NCBI GenBank assembly: GCA_026545765.1
Contig: CM048840.1
Coordinates: 51,894,580-51,958,579, forward strand
Length of the DNA: 64,000 nucleotides
DNA from: Plantago major
Taxonomy: Eukaryota > Streptophyta > Magnoliopsida > Lamiales > Plantaginaceae
Direction of reading: 5' to 3'
Below the pieces are notes generated by a model. It saw only the letters and a list, made by a program, of their open reading frames with translations, had not been told where the DNA came from and ran no database searches. The translations under genes and the position numbers were made by a program. Shown here one piece after another: positions 11,501-23,329 of this stretch (its first letter is position 1; each line of letters begins with the position of its first letter).

Positions 11501-12971
11501 GAAAATTGGTTAATGTATTTACATACATGTCGTCTATCTCTTCCCAAAATGGGGGTAACTTGGACGAATTCTCCCTTCTAACCAGCCATCCAAGACCTTT
11601 CTTTTGATGGGAGAAAAGCTCTGATTTGATAACGGTTTTGGGTGGTTCCAGTGCTTCAACTGCTCCTTCATCATTTAATTTTGACTCTAGTAGTTTGAAT
11701 ATCTCATCCACACTCTTGCGTTGGTTACCTTTAGTCTCCTTCACTGCCATGGATTCTGATAAAGTAAAAGATGCACTGCTTTGCGTGATTAACTGCAACC
11801 CACCTCTTGCAATCGTCATTTTTATTCTCTCAAAAGCCTCATACTTGGCAAAAATGTGAACTTGGCATGGAACTTTAAATCTGCTACCCTGTCCTGGTGG
11901 CTTCGGCACAATCCCTGTTAATTAACCAAAACACGATGGTAAACACTCCTTATATAAATCAAGTAAGAAATGTGTAATAGGAATCCAAATGACAAATAAA
12001 TTTCAAATCTACATGAACAAGTAAAGAGAATCGCTTACAAAGCACACAGGTGTAACATATGCAAGACTGAATTTCATACCAGGGTGATATTTCTAACGCC
12101 ACTTACTACACCTCACCTCAGCAAGAGCCAAGAGGTGATTAAACTGGCAAGATAAGTTATACTCCCTCCGTCCCGAATTCAACTTCTCACATCTCATTTT
12201 AAGATTAATTTAAACTTCTCATCCCTTAAATGGAAAATCTATATCCTACTTTATTCAATCTATGACCTACTTTATTAAATCTATTTACTGCATATCTCCA
12301 ACTTTATCCACTAATGCCACTTAGTTCACTTCACCTCAAATCACCAAGAGCCAAGAGGTGATTAAACTGGCAGGATAAGTTATACTCCCTCCCCCTCCGT
12401 CCCGAATTCAACTTCCCGCATCTCATTTTTAGAGTCAGGTCCTTAAATGGAAAATCATTCTCCTACTTTATTCAATTTATCGGATACTTTATTAACTTAT
12501 CTCTCCTACTTTGTTCAATCTATGTACTACTTTATCCACCCTTTAACAACTTGTGACCAGAAACAGGACAGAGGGAGTATAGGAAATATTAGTAGATTAA
12601 TTATGCATCAAGATTAAATTTTTAACTGATAAAAAAGACGAAAGAAGGCGTAGTATGATTGATATACCTTCAATGGTAATGATGTGCTGGTCAATCAAGG
12701 GGGACAAAACAGCAGCAGCAGCACGGTCGATATGACCGACCTGGAGCGATCGAGTGTTAATAACCTTAATGGCGTTAGAGTCGTAGGGATTCAACTCCTC
12801 GCGGACCAAAGCAACCATCTCACGACCACTGATTGTGCCATTGTAGTGGCGAATCCCAACGACATTGACGATAACAAAACCGACGAGTAGCAATTCCGAT
12901 GAGGGCCAGTCGTCCAAGGTCATGAAGGTTTGGACTGGGTCTTCTTCTCCTGGTCGAGAAGATTCTATCAT
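8586..12971 (-). CDS. SMARCA3-like 1 / RAD5-type SNF2 helicase with HIRAN and RING domains
   Basis: Four exons with GT-AG borders: 12971-12668, 11914-10734, 10129-9838 and 9382-8586. They join in frame to an 857-residue protein, close to what I recall for the Arabidopsis SMARCA3-like 1 family. The start is the first ATG (MIESSRPGEED); the frame extends upstream only with non-ATG codons. Domains in order: HIRAN at about residues 20-125, SNF2 ATPase with GLGKT at about 258-262 and DEAH at about 418-421, a C3HC4 RING finger at about 615-653 (CPIC ... CAHIFC ... CCPMC) and a C-terminal helicase domain from about 700 with the arginine-rich MDRVHRIGQ motif. The family acts in the nucleus in post-replication repair and chromatin remodelling; HIRAN binds DNA ends and RING usually gives E3 ubiquitin ligase activity. 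All key motifs are present and I see no break. Intron 1 carries a duplicated Stowaway. Confidence 0.93.
12112..12577. repeat. Tandem duplication in intron 1 carrying Stowaway ends
   Basis: Two units with an offset of about 223 bases (12112-12334 and 12335-12577) share AAGAGCCAAGAGGTGATT and the following CTCCCTCCGTCCCG start of a Stowaway. Only the second unit reaches a proper right terminus. The first unit is therefore a partial copy made by local duplication after the MITE had inserted. Confidence 0.75.
12385..12577. mobile_element. Stowaway MITE in intron 1
   Basis: The left end CTCCCTCC...CCGTCCC and right end ACAGAGGGAG are the typical Stowaway termini, flanked by TA on each side (12383-12384 and 12578-12579). 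It lies inside intron 1 of the SMARCA3-like gene. The left end has an extra CCCCTCC, probably slippage. Confidence 0.75.
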
Positions 12972-13070
12972 CGGTTTCAATTTCGGGTTTGTTTATTTTC
13001 TAGGGTTTGTGGTTTCAAAATTGAGAAGAAGAAGAAGTATTTATGGGAGAGTAGAGTGGTGAATAGAAGA

Positions 13071-13082
13071 CAATATATATAG
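13071..13082 (-). promoter_or_regulatory. Candidate TATA box of the SMARCA3-like gene
   Basis: CTATATATATTG on the minus strand lies about 100 bases upstream of the ATG. It is followed by a pyrimidine-rich CTTCTTCTTCTTCTC leader, common in plant 5' UTRs. No other TATA-like site with such spacing was seen. Confidence 0.5.
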
Positions 13083-13793
13083 GAGTATATTATTGGATTG
13101 GATGGGTTTTTCTTTTGGAAATAATAAGTGATTATCGGTGATGAGATAGATGAGTTTTCAAAACCAAGGAAAGGCGGGTGGAGAGAGAAACCGATCATAT
13201 CATTTCATTTCACAGCCGCCAAACACACTTCTGGAATGGAAATTTTACTTTAATGTTTATCATCTAATCTATATAATATGTGTATAATAAATTAAGCAAA
13301 TCAAAAAAGATTTGAAGCTATTCTAGAGTGTTCAACTCAAATAATTATTTGGCAGAATAGAGAGCTCTGATTGGTCCATTTTCTTTATTTTCAACATTGA
13401 TTTTAAGAAAGTCAATAGTTTGTAATTGCATAGATAAATGATAAATAATGTAGAAAGTATGAGAAAGATATATAATAAAATAAAAATGGTAGTGGTCAGT
13501 GGATCTTACTTTTTTGCTATTTTAGGAAATTGCATATATTGATAAAGAGTCAATGACCAGTCGATACTTAACGGGTCATTATCTTTTACACTGCACTTTA
13601 AACATCATGTCCGAAAGCAAATGAGACATTGATTTCTCGACGGACTGAGTTTAAATTAGATGAGTGTAACAAACACACTTAAGTATGGTTTCTCATATTT
13701 AAGAAAATCATGATATTTAAAGAATTTCACTTTGGTGAAATAGTCTCCTAATAAGAAATTTGCATCCATAGATAAATTTTACTCATGTTATAA
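13083..13793. other. Gene-free spacer upstream of the SMARCA3-like gene
   Basis: AT-rich. It holds the distal promoter of the minus-strand gene. No reading frame or transposon end was supported. Confidence 0.4.
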
Positions 13794-14067
13794 TCTATAT
13801 TATATAAAAAGAAGACATTTTGAAGCCTTGTGGTGAAGCCATGTAATACGCTGACCTTGCAAAATCCTTGATTCTGATTGGTCGAAATTTGTTAGTGTTG
13901 GCTAAACGAAAAGTTCTGATTGGCTAGGAAAAAATAAAAGTTGATTGTATTCCTCCAGCTCTTTTCTGCACCCACACATCGACTCCTCAGGGTGACGCTT
14001 ATTCTTTCATTTAATTCTTCAGCATATCGATGCCCAAATCTATCTTTAATACTTAAAGCAAACCTAT
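13794..14067 (+). mobile_element. Probable Helitron 5' end
   Basis: TCTATATTATATAAAAAGAA preceded by A matches the common plant Helitron start (TC followed by an A/T tract and AAAAG-like bases). About 270 bases follow before element I begins at 14068, so the Helitron is interrupted. A 3' terminus of Helitron form lies at 29795, beyond the truncated element I, but belonging to the same copy is not shown. Confidence 0.45.
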
Positions 14068-14530
14068 TGTTAGGAATATCTGTTTAGATTTTGATCAGCA
14101 ACCTAATGACTTATCTTAGCTCAGAAAGGTGGTTAGTACTATTGGTTCACTTGAACACTGTAAAAGAGGAAAATCACTAAGTATGTTAGTCTAGCAAAAC
14201 TTGAATAGGATGTTAGGTATCTGAATGTAACTTTTATATCTTTGAAGAAGACCAAGAAGAAGGCATCCGGCAGGAGAGTTCAACGAATTTGAAGATTTGA
14301 AGACTGCACAAGATTGCTAAAGACGAAGGAAATTGGTCTCATCAGATACCTATGTCCAGATATCTTAAAGAAACAAGTGTTTTTCAATAAACAAGTTTTG
14401 CAAAAGATATCTGAGAACATAAGGTTTCTGAACGAGGAAAAGTGCCCACAGAAACCTACACTCGGATACCTTGGATAAAACTATGTTTCTGGGAAACAAT
14501 GTTTCAACAGGTATCTGATACTATTTTCAA

Positions 14531-15564
14531 GGGAAAATTACAAAAACCACCCCTTAAATATGCCCCCTTTTCACATTCACCCCTAGATTGGCGTCTATTA
14601 CAGATTCGTCCAAAATTAACAAAGGCCTAATTTGGAAATTACATCCAAACCCAAAAGTCAACTTTTTCACCTATTTTATCTTTTCTTTATAATTCAATAA
14701 TTACATTAATTTTATTTATTCCAAAATACCCCCAACACTTTCAATTTCTTATTAAAAAGACCCCAAAAAATTTACTTATTAACCCTTCTTCTTCCCCACC
14801 ACTCCACCACCTCATTCGTCCCTACCACTTCCAACCACCATCTTCCCCAACCACCACCAACCATCTTCATCCCCACCACCACAACTCACAACACCACTGG
14901 GGACCAACACAACCGAAAGGGAAAGCTCCCGGAGCTTTTCCAGAAGCGGCAGATCAGAGCTTCCTTGGCGGAAACTCAAAGCTTCCGCCATGGAAGCTGA
15001 GTCAACACAACACAGCTTCCATGGCGGAAGCTTTGAGCTTCCGCCATGGAAGCTCTGGTAGAGCTTCAACAGAGCTTCCATGGCGGAACCTCTGTGCTTC
15101 CGCCATGGAAACGATCTGGAGCTTCCCGCTCCAGATCGCAGCTTCCATGGCGAAAGCTGAGAGCTTCCGCCATGGAAGCTTTGATCCACTCCAGATCCGG
15201 CCGCTTCCGCCATGGAAGCTCTGTCACGGAAGCTATCTGCCGGAGCTCCGACTGGTGAGGTGATCGGGATGAGGGAGTATTCGGAAAAAAAATTTGTTTT
15301 GTGGACTATTTATGTTAGTTATGAAATTATTGGGGCTATTTAAAAAATTTTGGACTATTTTTGTAACTTATAAAATTATTTGGGTATAATGTGTAGTAAA
15401 ATGAAACTTGTAAATTGCAATTGAGTCCAATTCATTTTCTTTTCTATTTAAATTTTAGTTGGTCAACTCAAAATATAGATTTTGGACTTGGATGTAATTG
15501 TTTGAGATCGAGGGTTGAATCTGTAATTGGCTCGAATTTAAGGGGTACCTTATGTAATTCGCCC
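14531..15564. mobile_element. MULE-type MITE inserted in the LTR of element I
   Basis: Inverted termini of about 29 bp: the left begins GGGAAAATTACAAAAACC and the right, read inward, begins GGGCGAATTACATAAGG; both end in CCCCTTAAAT. The flanks TATTTTCAA (14522-14530) and AATTTTCAA (15565-15573) form a 9-bp duplication with one mismatch, typical of Mutator-like elements. No transposase is encoded. The interior has a GC-rich palindromic array. Confidence 0.78.
14936..15245. repeat. Array of GCTTCCGCCATGGAAGC palindromes
   Basis: About ten imperfect copies of GCTTCC(A/G)CCATGGAAGC-type palindromes centred on CCATGG, separated by 10-40 bases. The array is GC-rich against an AT-rich background and can form strong hairpins on either strand. 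Open frames exist on both strands because the unit lacks stops; they encode only low-complexity repeats and are not called as genes. Confidence 0.8.
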
Positions 15565-15636
15565 AATTTTCAAATATCAATAGTTTGAATTTGAATTGAG
15601 CCTAACGGATACTATTCAAATGGCTTCAAATTCAAC

Positions 15637-15644
15637 TATAAATA
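15637..15644 (+). promoter_or_regulatory. LTR TATA box of element I
   Basis: TATAAATA within CAACTATAAATATCACCAC. The same motif recurs at the equivalent place in the LTRs of elements II (35333-35340, minus) and IV (58470-58477), so it is the likely core promoter for the genomic RNA. Confidence 0.65.
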
Positions 15645-16562
15645 TCACCACTTAGAATGCTTGAAACACACCTTGAACTTACACTGAACACACAGAATGA
15701 ACTTATTCATTCAAGCATACAAGCCTTCAACCTACTTACTCTTTAGCTTACAGTTGCAACTAAGCTCTTGAATTCTAAGTATCACGAAAGTTCTAAGTGT
15801 CCTGATCCTTAACAAGCATTGCTATCTGTGAAGGAGTTGAATTAAAAGATCAAGTATCTGAGTTTCATTCTCCAGAACATTTAACATAGACTTGGGTCAG
15901 TAAAGAACGTATCACCACACATTGTGAAGTGTGTTAAGTGATCCTTGTTCTATAGAGTATTCCTAAATAACCGAAAAGTTAGTAAGACTACTCACCTGAT
16001 AAACCATCATAACCAACACCTTAAACGGCGTGGAGTACATGAAGTACTTAGTTTGGAAAACTAAGGAATAACTCCAAGGTTACTGAGCATAGGAAGTATT
16101 TAGTTTGGAAAACTAAGGAACAACTCAAAGGTTTCTGAGTATAGGAAGTACTTGGCTGGGAGCCGGGGAATAACTCAGGGGGAATACACTTGGTTGGGAA
16201 CCTAGTATATTTAGGAATCGAGAGAAGATATTTGTAAGGTGAACTCAATTATCTGTCTTAGTGTATTCTAGGTCTGAGAAAGGCCGAAGTGGATTAGTTG
16301 AAGGATTACGCCACCTTCAGATACCACTATAAAAGATGTGTTATTTACTTTCAGCAATTTACTTATCGTTCTCTTTATCCTGCTAAGTATTTAAACACAT
16401 TATATCTTGCTGAGCACGTGCACTTATCACAGAAAAGTCTTCCGCTCTCTGAAATTAAGTATTAGATATCTGAGAAATTGTGTTTATCGACAAAAGTTGT
16501 ACAAGACTATTCACCCCCCCCCCCCTCTAGTCTTTTTCTTTGCCATTATTTGGACCAACAAG

Positions 16563-16574
16563 TGGTATCACAGG
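16563..16574 (+). other. Primer binding site of element I
   Basis: TGGTATCACAGG two bases after the LTR. The intact form in elements III and IV (TGGTATCAGAG) is complementary to initiator methionine tRNA. This copy has decayed after TGGTATCA. Confidence 0.8.
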
Positions 16575-16675
16575 AGGTTCCCAAGCCTTCCGCACTGAAC
16601 CTAGATCCAAGATAAGTGCCCGCTAACTACTTTTCACCTACACTTGATTTGTTTGTTTAGTGTGTTTGTTCCAGG

Positions 16676-19196
16676 ATGTCTTTAAGTGACGCTCCAATTC
16701 TCAAGCCAGAGAACTATGAGAAATGGAAGAACAACATGATGCTCCACCTAGAAGGCATCAGTGACGAAATGATCGAAGTGATAAATAATGGCCCCATAGT
16801 CATTCAACAACTTAAGCAGGTCATGGAGGTTTCTAATGGTAGAGACAGAGTTCCCACTGATGAAGAATCAAGTGGTGGTTCACAACAAAAAGGCCAACGG
16901 TGGAAGACCCATCGTCAAGTTGTTTATGAGCAAGCTCAGAGAGCTCGGACATCGGAAGATGCCAAGAGAAATCGATGGATGGTCGCTCAATATCATCATA
17001 CGTTCCACTCAGAGCACATACAAAGGTAAACTGTGGGGTGCAAAACAAGAAAAGTGGCCCGCAACTGATTGAAGAAATCTAAGACTGAGAAAACGAAGGA
17101 AAATAAGTTCGAAGTTTTGAAGCTCAAATTCCAAAACTTTAAACAAGGTCCCACAGAGACTCTTGAAGAACTAGATTTCCGGTTCACAACATTGATGAGT
17201 GAAATGGCTGCACTTGGTGAAAGTGAGAGATACTCTAACTCTGAAAAGGTTAAGACTATCGTGAGAAGCTTGAATCAAAACTGGGAACATACTCAGTACT
17301 TTTATTTCAACCAAAGAATGCCAAATATCACTCTAGTAGAACTCTTTTCTCACTCAGCTACTGTCAACTATGAAACTACTCAGAGAGAATAAATGATTCC
17401 TGAGAAAGTTCACAATGTTGCTTTAGTAACACAAGGTACTTCTGAAAAGAAGGATACCAAAGAAATGACTGAGGAAGATGCTCTTTTTGTGAAGCAAATG
17501 AGAAAATATGTCAGTCGGGAGATTGAGAGAAGGAAAGCCAAAGAGAAGTTGAAAAAGCATCTAGGCTCAAATATCACCACTACAAAAATATGCAGCTGTC
17601 AAGCTCGTTGAACAAGCCGGTTCAGCAAGCATCTAGTACTGAGGAAGCAGAAATCGAAAACGATATCTGTTTCTATTGTCAGAAACCTGGTCATTTTAAA
17701 AGAGACTGCCCTGTTTTCAATAAGCTAAAGACAGGTGACAAGAAAGATAGAAGAAACTTCAAGAGAGGTCAGAGAGCTATGCTCACTGAAGAAAGGAAAA
17801 AGATTCAAATCCAACTGGATGCTCTTGATATTGAGTCTGAATCTGAGGAAGAAGACTCAGATGACTCCAATCTACCTTCTCCAGAATTATGTGGCATCAC
17901 TCATGAATTGGTTGACTTTGGTCAAAAGAAAAGGGAATTATGTGGGGTTGCTGAGGAGATCTATCCAGATTGCTCCAACATTGAGCCTTGCCTAATGGCT
18001 GACGAGGTAACCAACATTTCTCAATTCATAAATTATGAGAGTGAAGAGGAAGAAATCAGAGATTTAGAATATCTCAAATGAGAACTTGATCTCTACAAAA
18101 GAGAATTTCAAATGGTCCGAGCTAGAGCCGACATTTTTTAAGAAGAAAAGAATTCTCCTGAGAAGGAAAATTCACAATTACTCAAGATATTTGAGAAAAA
18201 GGATGCCGAAAATGCATTTCTCAAAGCACAGATATCTGAGACGGAGAAGTCACACAGAAAGGCAATGGATATACTCCAAAAGGAAAATAAAGATCTTCTT
18301 TCTGAAAATGAGGAACTCAAAAAGAAAGAACTATCTTTTCAATCCTATGCCAAAGCTAGTGACACTCTTACTGAAGTACACTCTTATTTAAGAGATCCTT
18401 CAGAAAAGGGAGGACTTGGGCTGGACACACAAACAAATAGTTCTACTACTCTGAATAAGAGTGACGAAAGAATAACATTTGTTAGTGCTCAGCAAGATGG
18501 TTCTCAAATAACCTACATCATTGGTCAGAAAGCTAAGGTTGTTGACAAAGGAAAGATAGTTGTGACAAAACCTTTGAGGGAAAAACAAGTCCAAAAGAAA
18601 ACTGTTGGGAACGTTTCTGTAAAGAAACATAACACTGAAAAGTGTAATCACCCACAGTGCTATGTCTCTCAGAAAGGAAAAATTGCGGGAGCAGGCAAAT
18701 TTTTCAACATCACGTTTTCTGGAAAGAAAGACGTTCCAGAGACTAGCAAAGCTGCTGAGAAGAGAACTCAGATAGGACCAGGTGCTCGAAATGGCATTGG
18801 CTATAAAGCCATTGGGAAACAACTTGCTCGTGAGTATAAACAAGAGCAAGAACGATGGATGAAAGCCAGGATTGTGCATAGCAATCATTAGAAGTGGAAG
18901 AAAGAACAAGTTGCGACCACTCTGAATGCCAGGGCTAGAAGAAATTTGGCAAGGAAAGTTAAGTTTGCTGAAAAGCTCAGCAATCTGACAGGTATCTGAA
19001 AGCACCACGAGGAGCACCAAGGAACACACCAAGAAGGAAAATAGTTTTAAATGATAATGACACTAATCATTTACCTAAAATTCCTCCTTATGTTCCAACA
19101 AGACAAAAGAATACCCCAAGGAAGTTCATTCAGATATGGATTCCTACAGGGAGATTCTTTAGTCCAATAGGTTCCACTATTGGAATGAGAGCCTAA
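16676..19196 (+). pseudogene. gag of element I, broken
   Basis: Begins MSLSDAPILKPENYEKWKNN, the usual copia gag N-terminus. The central retrotransposon gag core includes LDFRFTTLMSEMAALGE, followed by a nucleocapsid zinc knuckle CFYCQKPGHFKRDC at about 17670. A long acidic and coiled-coil tail follows, with the motif ASDTLTEVHSYLRDPSEK that is nearly invariant in all four elements here, and a late CNHPQCYV cysteine cluster. It is interrupted by stops (for example at 17027, 17390, 18079, 18889) and at least one frameshift near 17580. The native stop is the TAA at 19194, in frame with protease downstream. Confidence 0.88.
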
Positions 19197-19214
19197 CTCC
19201 ATGTTTCCTGTTTT

Positions 19215-22200
19215 GTGCAGAACACTCTGAGGAAGAACCCGAAGTGGCATTTTGATAGTGGATGTGGGAAGCACATGACAGGAGACAAAGCAAATATGGT
19301 TAACTACAGAAAACGCGATAAAGGACCAATTATTTGATTTGGTGGAGGAGATGAAAATTCAACCATAGGTTTTGGCAAACTGAAGCTTGGAGCTCTTACA
19401 ATCTCTGAGGTACTACATGTAGAGGGATTGAAATATAATCTCCTAAGCATGAGTCAATTGGTAGACAAAGGGTACACTGTAAAGATCAAGTCAAAACTAT
19501 GCAAATTAATTGACAATGAGTCAAAGCAGACAGTCTTGGTTGCTAGGCGGAAAGGAAATCTTTATGTTGCTGACTGGGCATATGCCACAACTGAAGAATG
19601 TCTCATGGTGAGTCAATCTGGTCACACTGAAGAAAATTGGCTATGGCATAAAAGAATGAGTCACTTGAACTTCAAAACTCTGAACAAGCTAGCCAAGAAA
19701 GAATTGGTGGTTGGTTTACCCAAAATGGCATATAGAAAAGATGGTATACGCTCAGCTTGCCAAATGGAAAAACAATCCAAAACATCTCTCAAGTCTAAAA
19801 CTAGACACTCCAGTGAAAGGCCACTGCAAATGTTACATATGGATCTTTTTGAATCCTCTGTAACTAGCTATGCAGGAAAGATGTATGGTCTGGTTGTTGT
19901 TGATGATTACTCAAGATTCACTTGGGTTGTATTTCTCAAACAAAAATCTGATGCAAGGGTTGAAATACCCAACTTGGTGAATAAGCTTAAAGTCATGAAA
20001 AATGACAAGGTATCTGTAATCAGTATAGACCATGGTACTGAGTTTGTGAACCAGTACATAAAAGAGTTTTGTACCTGCAAAGGTATACAACATCAACTAT
20101 CTTCAGTAAGGACACCACAACAAAATGGTGTTGCTGAAAGGAAGAATAGGACCCTAAAAGAAGCAGCAAGAACAATGCTTACTGACACTGAAATAAGTGA
20201 AATCTTACAATCTCTGAGGTACTACATGTAGAGGGATTGAAATATAATCTCCTAAGCATGAGTCAATTGGTAGACAAAGGGTACACTGTAAAGATCAAGT
20301 CAAAACTATGCAAATTAATTGACAATGAGTCAAAGCAGACAGTCTTGGTTGCTAGGCGGAAAGGAAATCTTTATGTTGCTGACTGGGCATATGCCACAAC
20401 TGAAGAATGTCTCATGGTGAGTCAATCTGGTCACACTGAAGAAAATTGGCTATGGCATAAAAGAATGAGTCACTTGAACTTCAAAACTCTGAACAAGCTA
20501 GCCAAGAAAGAATTGGTGGTTGGTTTACCCAAAATGGCATATAGAAAAGATGGTATACGCTCAGCTTGCCAAATGGAAAAACAATCCAAAACATCTCTCA
20601 AGTCTAAAACTAGACACTCCAGTGAAAGGCCACTGCAAATGTTACATATGGATCTTTTTGAATCCTCTGTAACTAGCTATGCAGGAAAGATGTATGGTCT
20701 GGTTGTTGTTGATGATTACTCAAGATTCACTTGGGTTGTATTTCTCAAACAAAAATCTGATGCAAGGGTTGAAATACCCAACTTGGTGAATAAGCTTAAA
20801 GTCATGAAAAATGACAAGGTATCTGTAATCAGTATAGACCATGGTACTGAGTTTGTGAACCAGTACATAAAAGAGTTTTGTACCTGCAAAGGTATACAAC
20901 ATCAACTATCTTCAGTAAGGACACCACAACAAAATGGTGTTGCTGAAAGGAAGAATAGGACCCTAAAAGAAGCAGCAAGAACAATGCTATCGACATCGAA
21001 ATAAGTGAAATCTATTGGGTTGAAGCTGTTAACACAGCCTGCTACACTCAAAATAGATGTTTGATTAACAAACACCATGACAAAACTCCTTATGAACTTT
21101 TGATTGGTAGACCCCCTAGTATCAAACATCTAAGGGTGTTTGGTTGTAGCTGTTTTGTTCTTAACAATGGAAAAGAATACTTGAGAACATTTCAACCAAA
21201 AGCAGATGAAGGAGTATTTCTTGGTTATTCTCTGAATAGCAAAGCGTACAGAATCTACAACAAAAGAACGCAAAAGATTGAAGAATCTGTTCATGTAGTT
21301 TTCTACGAAGGAAACAAGAAAGTACCCTTGAATGAAGAACTCTCAGATAGGTTCAAAGAACTAATGATTAAAGATTCTGAAGAAGAATCCTCAAAAGGAA
21401 ACAACTCTGTCATTCACTTAGAGGATGACTTTGACTATGAAAAGCAACCATTGCTTAGTAACAACCAGATGACTCTAAGACATGATGAAGAATTTTCTAT
21501 GAGAATTCCAGAAATGGAACAGTTTACTGAGAATCTTCATCATGAAGATGTTTTTGAGAATGAGAGAGCTGAAAATTCAATCCCAGATATCTCTAACACT
21601 GAAAAAGTGTCAGATGTCAATGGCATTTCCTGTGTGCCAGATATCTCAGATACTGAACAAGTATCCTATCAAGATCATATTGATTCACATTCAGATCAAA
21701 ATGATATTAGTCCTACTAGTTCAAAACCCATTATAAAATGGATAAGAAATCATCCTGCCAAGGATGTGATTGGTCCTTTAAACCAAGGGGTTAGAACTAG
21801 GAGAGCAATTGCTGGAAATGCAGACTCTCTTTATGGATGTTTCATCTCAAACATTGAACCTAAAACTATAGAAGAAGCATTGAAGGATCAAGATTGGATC
21901 TCTGGAATACAAAAAGAGTTGAATCAATTTGAGAGAAACAAAGTCTGGAAACTGGTTCCATTTGTTGATGGAATATCTGTAATTGGAACCAAGTGGGTTT
22001 TCAGAAACAAAATGAATGAGTCTAGTGAAATAACCAGAAACAAAGCAAGGTTGGTTGCCAAGGGATTCACCCAGACTGAAGGATTAGATTTTGATGAGTC
22101 ATATGCTCCAGTTGCAAGATTGGATGCAATTAGACTATTTCTAGCCTTTGCAGCTCATAATGTCTTTAAAGTTTATCAAATGGATGTCAAAAGTGCATTC

Positions 22201-23329
22201 CAAATCGGTGAACTTGCTGAGGAAGTCTATGTTGAACAACCACCAGGCTTTGAAGTTTCCACAGAAAGTAGAATGGTTTATAAGCTTCAGAAAGATCTGT
22301 ATGGACTGAAACAGGCTCTAAGAGCATGGTATGATACTTTAGCCAAATACTTGCTGGAAAATGGATTCAAGAAAGGAGATATTGTAAAACACTCTTTACT
22401 TTGAACCATGAAGGGAAACTACTTTTAGTTCAAGTATATGTTGATGACATTATATTTGGATCTAAAGACAAGAAACTTTGTGAAGACTTTGCTGAGCTCA
22501 TGAAAAGTAAATTTGAGATGAGCATGATGGGAGAATTGAACTATTTCACAGGGTTGCAAGTCAAGCAACTTAATGATGGAATATTCATTAGTCAAACAAA
22601 GTATGCAAAAGATATGCTCAACAAGTTTAATCTAAAGCCTTCTGAAAAGAATGCTAAGATACCTATGAGCATAGGAACCAAAATGGCCTTTACTGAATCT
22701 GATAAGAGTATTGAAGAACACAAGTATAGGAAATTGATTGGGTCTCTACTGTACCTCACTACAAGTAGACTTGATATTCAATATGCAGTTAGAGTGTGTG
22801 CTAGATTTCAGACAAATCCAATGCAATCACACTACAACATTGTATGAAAATATTAAGGTATGTAAAGGGTATTGTAGAAGTTGGATTGTGGTATCTAAAA
22901 GATAGTGGATTGAGTTTAGTTGGCTATTCTGATGCTGGCTATGCTGGATCATTGCTTGATAGAAAAAGCACTTCAGGAACTTGTCAATTTCTTGGTACAA
23001 GATTAATATAATGGTTCAGCAAGAAACAAAACTCAATTGCCACATCCACCACAGAGGCTGAATATATTGCTGCTGGGTGTTGTGCTTCACAGATATTATG
23101 GATACAGCAATAACTTAGAGACTATGAGATCAATGAAGAGAAAACTCCCATTTTATGTGACAACACAAGTGCTATTGTCATAACTCAGAATCCTAAGTTT
23201 CATGCAAGAACAAAGCACATTGATGTTAGACACCACTTCATTAGAGATCATGTGGAAAAAGGCAATATAGAGTTACTCAAGATCGGTACCGAAGACCAAC
23301 TTGCAAATATATTTACAAAGCCTTTGTAA
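19215..23329 (+). pseudogene. pol of element I (PR-INT-RT-RNase H), broken
   Basis: Protease: FDSGCGKHMTGD. Pre-integrase zinc region: WLWHKRMSHLNFKTLNKLAKK. Integrase: MDLFESSVTSYAG, DDYSRFTW, DHGTEFVNQ and [14 protein letters not shown]. Reverse transcriptase: [26 protein letters not shown] and YVDDIIFGS. RNase H: DRKSTSGTCQF, TEAEYIAA and the DNTSAI motif, ending KPL-stop at 23329. This is Ty1/copia order. Damage includes a stop in the protease, an 809-bp tandem duplication across the integrase, a frameshift near 22395 within RT and stops in RNase H. It is not functional. Confidence 0.92.
19394..21011 (+). repeat. 809-bp exact tandem duplication in integrase
   Basis: Units 19394-20202 and 20203-21011 encode the same integrase segment twice (both begin MKYNLLSMSQLVDKGY). 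They appear identical for about 780 bases and differ only near the end (TTACTGACACTGAA against ATCGACATCGAA). The junction carries the shared TCTTACAATCTCTGAGG. Confidence 0.9.

Larger units (their letters stand above)
14068..16560 (+). repeat. 5' LTR of element I (enlarged by a MULE)
   Basis: Starts TGTTAGGAATATC and ends GGACCAACA. Removing the 1034-bp insertion at 14531-15564 and one copy of its target duplication leaves about 1450 bp, matching the other LTRs here (1401-1478 bp). A run of 12 C lies close to the end, as in the related copies with other lengths. Confidence 0.88.

Noticed and set aside
12972..12980. Start of the SMARCA3-like protein three codons earlier
   Set aside because: The extension begins with TTG; the first ATG in frame is at 12971 and no upstream ATG is present.
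14812..15263. Overlapping open frames on both strands (MAEALSFRHGSSG-type products)
   Set aside because: They arise from the stop-free palindromic repeat. The products are low complexity on each strand and have no recognisable domain.
18400..19032. Long minus-strand open frames across gag (also 43062-43415 and 55732-56328)
   Set aside because: These are antisense shadows of the lysine/glutamate-rich gag tail. They recur only where the sense strand codes.
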